Source of the DNA: Microplitis mediator
Taxonomy: Eukaryota > Arthropoda > Insecta > Hymenoptera > Braconidae
Reading direction: 5' to 3'
Assembly: GCF_029852145.1 (NCBI RefSeq)
Contig: NC_079976.1
Span: 7,502,001-7,566,000, forward strand
DNA length: 64,000 bases
The notes under the pieces were generated by a model. That model was not told where the DNA came from and ran no database searches. It was given only the letters and a program-made list of their open reading frames with translations. The position numbers and the translations under genes are program-made. Within the stretch, counting starts at the first letter, position 1; the number at the start of each line of letters is the position of its first letter. Below, in pieces: positions 62,791 to 64,000 of the stretch.

Positions 62791-63479
62791 ATGTCTAAAA
62801 TAATTTTATTGTTATCAATTTTCTCATTGATTGTCATCTTGAGCAGAACAGTTAGCGGAGGATGTCCAGGAAAATGGGTATCTAATTATTATATTTAAGC
62901 ACTAAAAAAAAAAATAAATATATGAAGTAACGACTAAAAATGTAAAAAACAAAAACATTGAAATTTGACCTGTAACTCAAAATGCAAAAACTCACGTAAA
63001 ATTTTAATAAATTTATTTCATAGTAAATTTTACTTTTTATGAAAAAGGACCTGAGATTGTGAACCGGAAGTATTGCATTTGAAAAATAATGGAATTTTTT
63101 TTAGACCCGCGAAATTTGAATTTTTTACTAAACTTTATAATTTTTGAAATTTCAAATTTATCAACTTGCGGATCAGGACTTTTTTTTACAAAGAATCGTT
63201 TCTTAAAAATAAAATAATAACTTTGGACTTTGGAGATCTAAATCTTATTAAATATTTTATAAAAAATTTTTCTGATAGAAATACAAAAAATTTTTCTTAT
63301 GTTTATTGAAGAATAATAAAACAGTCAAACTTGAAAATGGAAAAACTTTTGGCAATAAATAAAATTTTTTCTTTCAGTGCCATCCTCAGCAAGGTTACAA
63401 GTGTTGCTTTGATTATACTTGTTCTTCCTATTGGTTACAAGGTGTCTGTATATTGGATTTATCTCCATTTTTCGGATAG
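62791..63479 (+). CDS. Secreted six-cysteine (inhibitor cystine knot-like) peptide, copy B, 2 exons
   Basis: Exon 1 is 62791-62877, the intron is 500 bp, and exon 2 is 63378-63479 (TAG). It has 62 residues, the same structure and intron phase as copy A, with a signal peptide and identical cysteine spacing C-x4-C-x7-C-C-x4-C-x8-C. It differs from A at 17 of 62 residues (7 in exon 1, 10 in exon 2). Every differing codon changes the amino acid; no codon differs silently. Replacements cluster at the signal cleavage region, beside the cysteines and in the last loop/tail (for example Y to K, N to V, A to D, H to F). Both copies keep start, stop, splice sites and promoter, so both appear functional. 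Confidence 0.8.
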
Positions 63480-63870
63480 TGAAAAAGAATAATATAATTT
63501 TACAAAGTTTGTAAATACAAAAGCCAAGTCATCATTTTGTAATATTACTTTATTTCTTATCAGTAATTAATATCAAATTTATGAATAATAAATCTAAATA
63601 ATAACGAAGACACTATATATATATACAATAATAATACAAATTTCGACCGTAAAGATCGAAAAAATAATTATGAAAAACATCAAAATATTGTTTGTTTAAA
63701 ACTAATAAATTACGTCCTTTAGTTTTTTTTTAAATTAAAATTATATACACTTATTTTTATTTAAATCTTTCGGTGTAATGGTTCATAAATAATTAAAATT
63801 TTTATTTATTTTTTTTTGTTCCATAAAAATAATTATTTCATTTAAATAAATTTTATTTTTACAAATTTAA

Positions 63871-63976
63871 TTATCGAACGGTAACACCGTTAATAGTGAT
63901 ACCATTTCTAGGAGGTGGTTCTACTTCGTAATGGCCAGATCTATTGTAAGTTCGCCTCCCATTTTGTCCACTGTAT
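63871..63976 (-). CDS. Last exon of a single-pass membrane protein, unit B, gene continues beyond window
   Basis: Acceptor CTAG at 63977-63980, then 34 codons to TAA (63873-63871): YSGQNGRRTYNRSGHYEV, then EPPPRNGITINGVTVR. By analogy with unit A it enters with one base completing a Gly codon. The upstream exons with the membrane helix should lie just right of the window. Its 3' end converges on cystine-knot gene B with under 400 bp between the two stops. Confidence 0.6.
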
Positions 63977-64000
63977 CTAGAAAAATATTTAATTATTTAT

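Larger units (their letters stand above)
61149..64000. repeat. Tandem segmental duplication, right unit (B), cut by the window end
   Basis: Same gene and element order as unit A. Differences: a 228-bp MITE (61667-61894) absent from A; loss of about 40 bp in the peptide-gene leader; and the membrane-protein reading frame kept open where A has TGA. By eye, identity is highest in the 3' flank of the peptide gene (two substitutions and two one-base indels in about 390 bp) and lowest in its exons. Confidence 0.9.

Overview
The window is a very A+T-rich animal nuclear contig (roughly three quarters A+T by eye) with long introns, few short exons and many short inverted-repeat elements. One gene is certain: the non-muscle myosin regulatory light chain (Drosophila spaghetti squash, sqh; 174 residues, three coding exons, minus strand, 53.36-55.78 kb). 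It places the window in an insect or a close relative. Composition, the dense MITE load and the small secreted cysteine-knot genes would suit a parasitoid wasp such as a braconid, but that is inference.

Layout. 0-5 kb: nested inverted-repeat elements and no gene. 5.9-6.2 kb: a GC-elevated island with open frames on both strands. 8.27-31.09 kb: at least three phase-compatible coding exons of one minus-strand gene with huge introns. Its protein has a Thr-rich disordered N-terminus and a KRVSF motif formed exactly across a splice junction, which fits a protein phosphatase 1 docking site; I do not recognise the family. Candidate 5' exons or promoters lie at 32.7-33.4 kb. 39.68 kb: one good candidate plus-strand first coding exon. 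40-53 kb: mainly repeats, including a local cluster of one palindromic element family at 48.9-51.8 kb and an RFX-type X-box at 50.28 kb. 53.4-57.5 kb: sqh, with a 19-bp minisatellite and a foldback element in its last intron.

57.75-64 kb: a recent tandem segmental duplication, the most interesting part. Each unit carries a two-exon gene for a 62-residue secreted peptide with a six-cysteine inhibitor-cystine-knot pattern. Each copy has a TATA box exactly 31 bp upstream of a TCAGT initiator. Convergent to it lie the 3' exons of a single-pass membrane protein. The two peptide genes differ at 17 codons, all amino-acid replacements with no silent changes, while all six cysteines are kept and the 3' flank is almost identical. 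This is the pattern expected for a rapidly diversifying host-interaction, venom or immune peptide. The left membrane-protein copy has a CGA-to-TGA stop and no visible upstream exons, so it looks like a decaying duplicate. The right unit carries a 228-bp TA-flanked MITE that is absent from the left unit, giving a filled/empty site pair inside the window.

Most other open frames of 60-117 codons lie in repeats or look like chance frames and are not called as genes.
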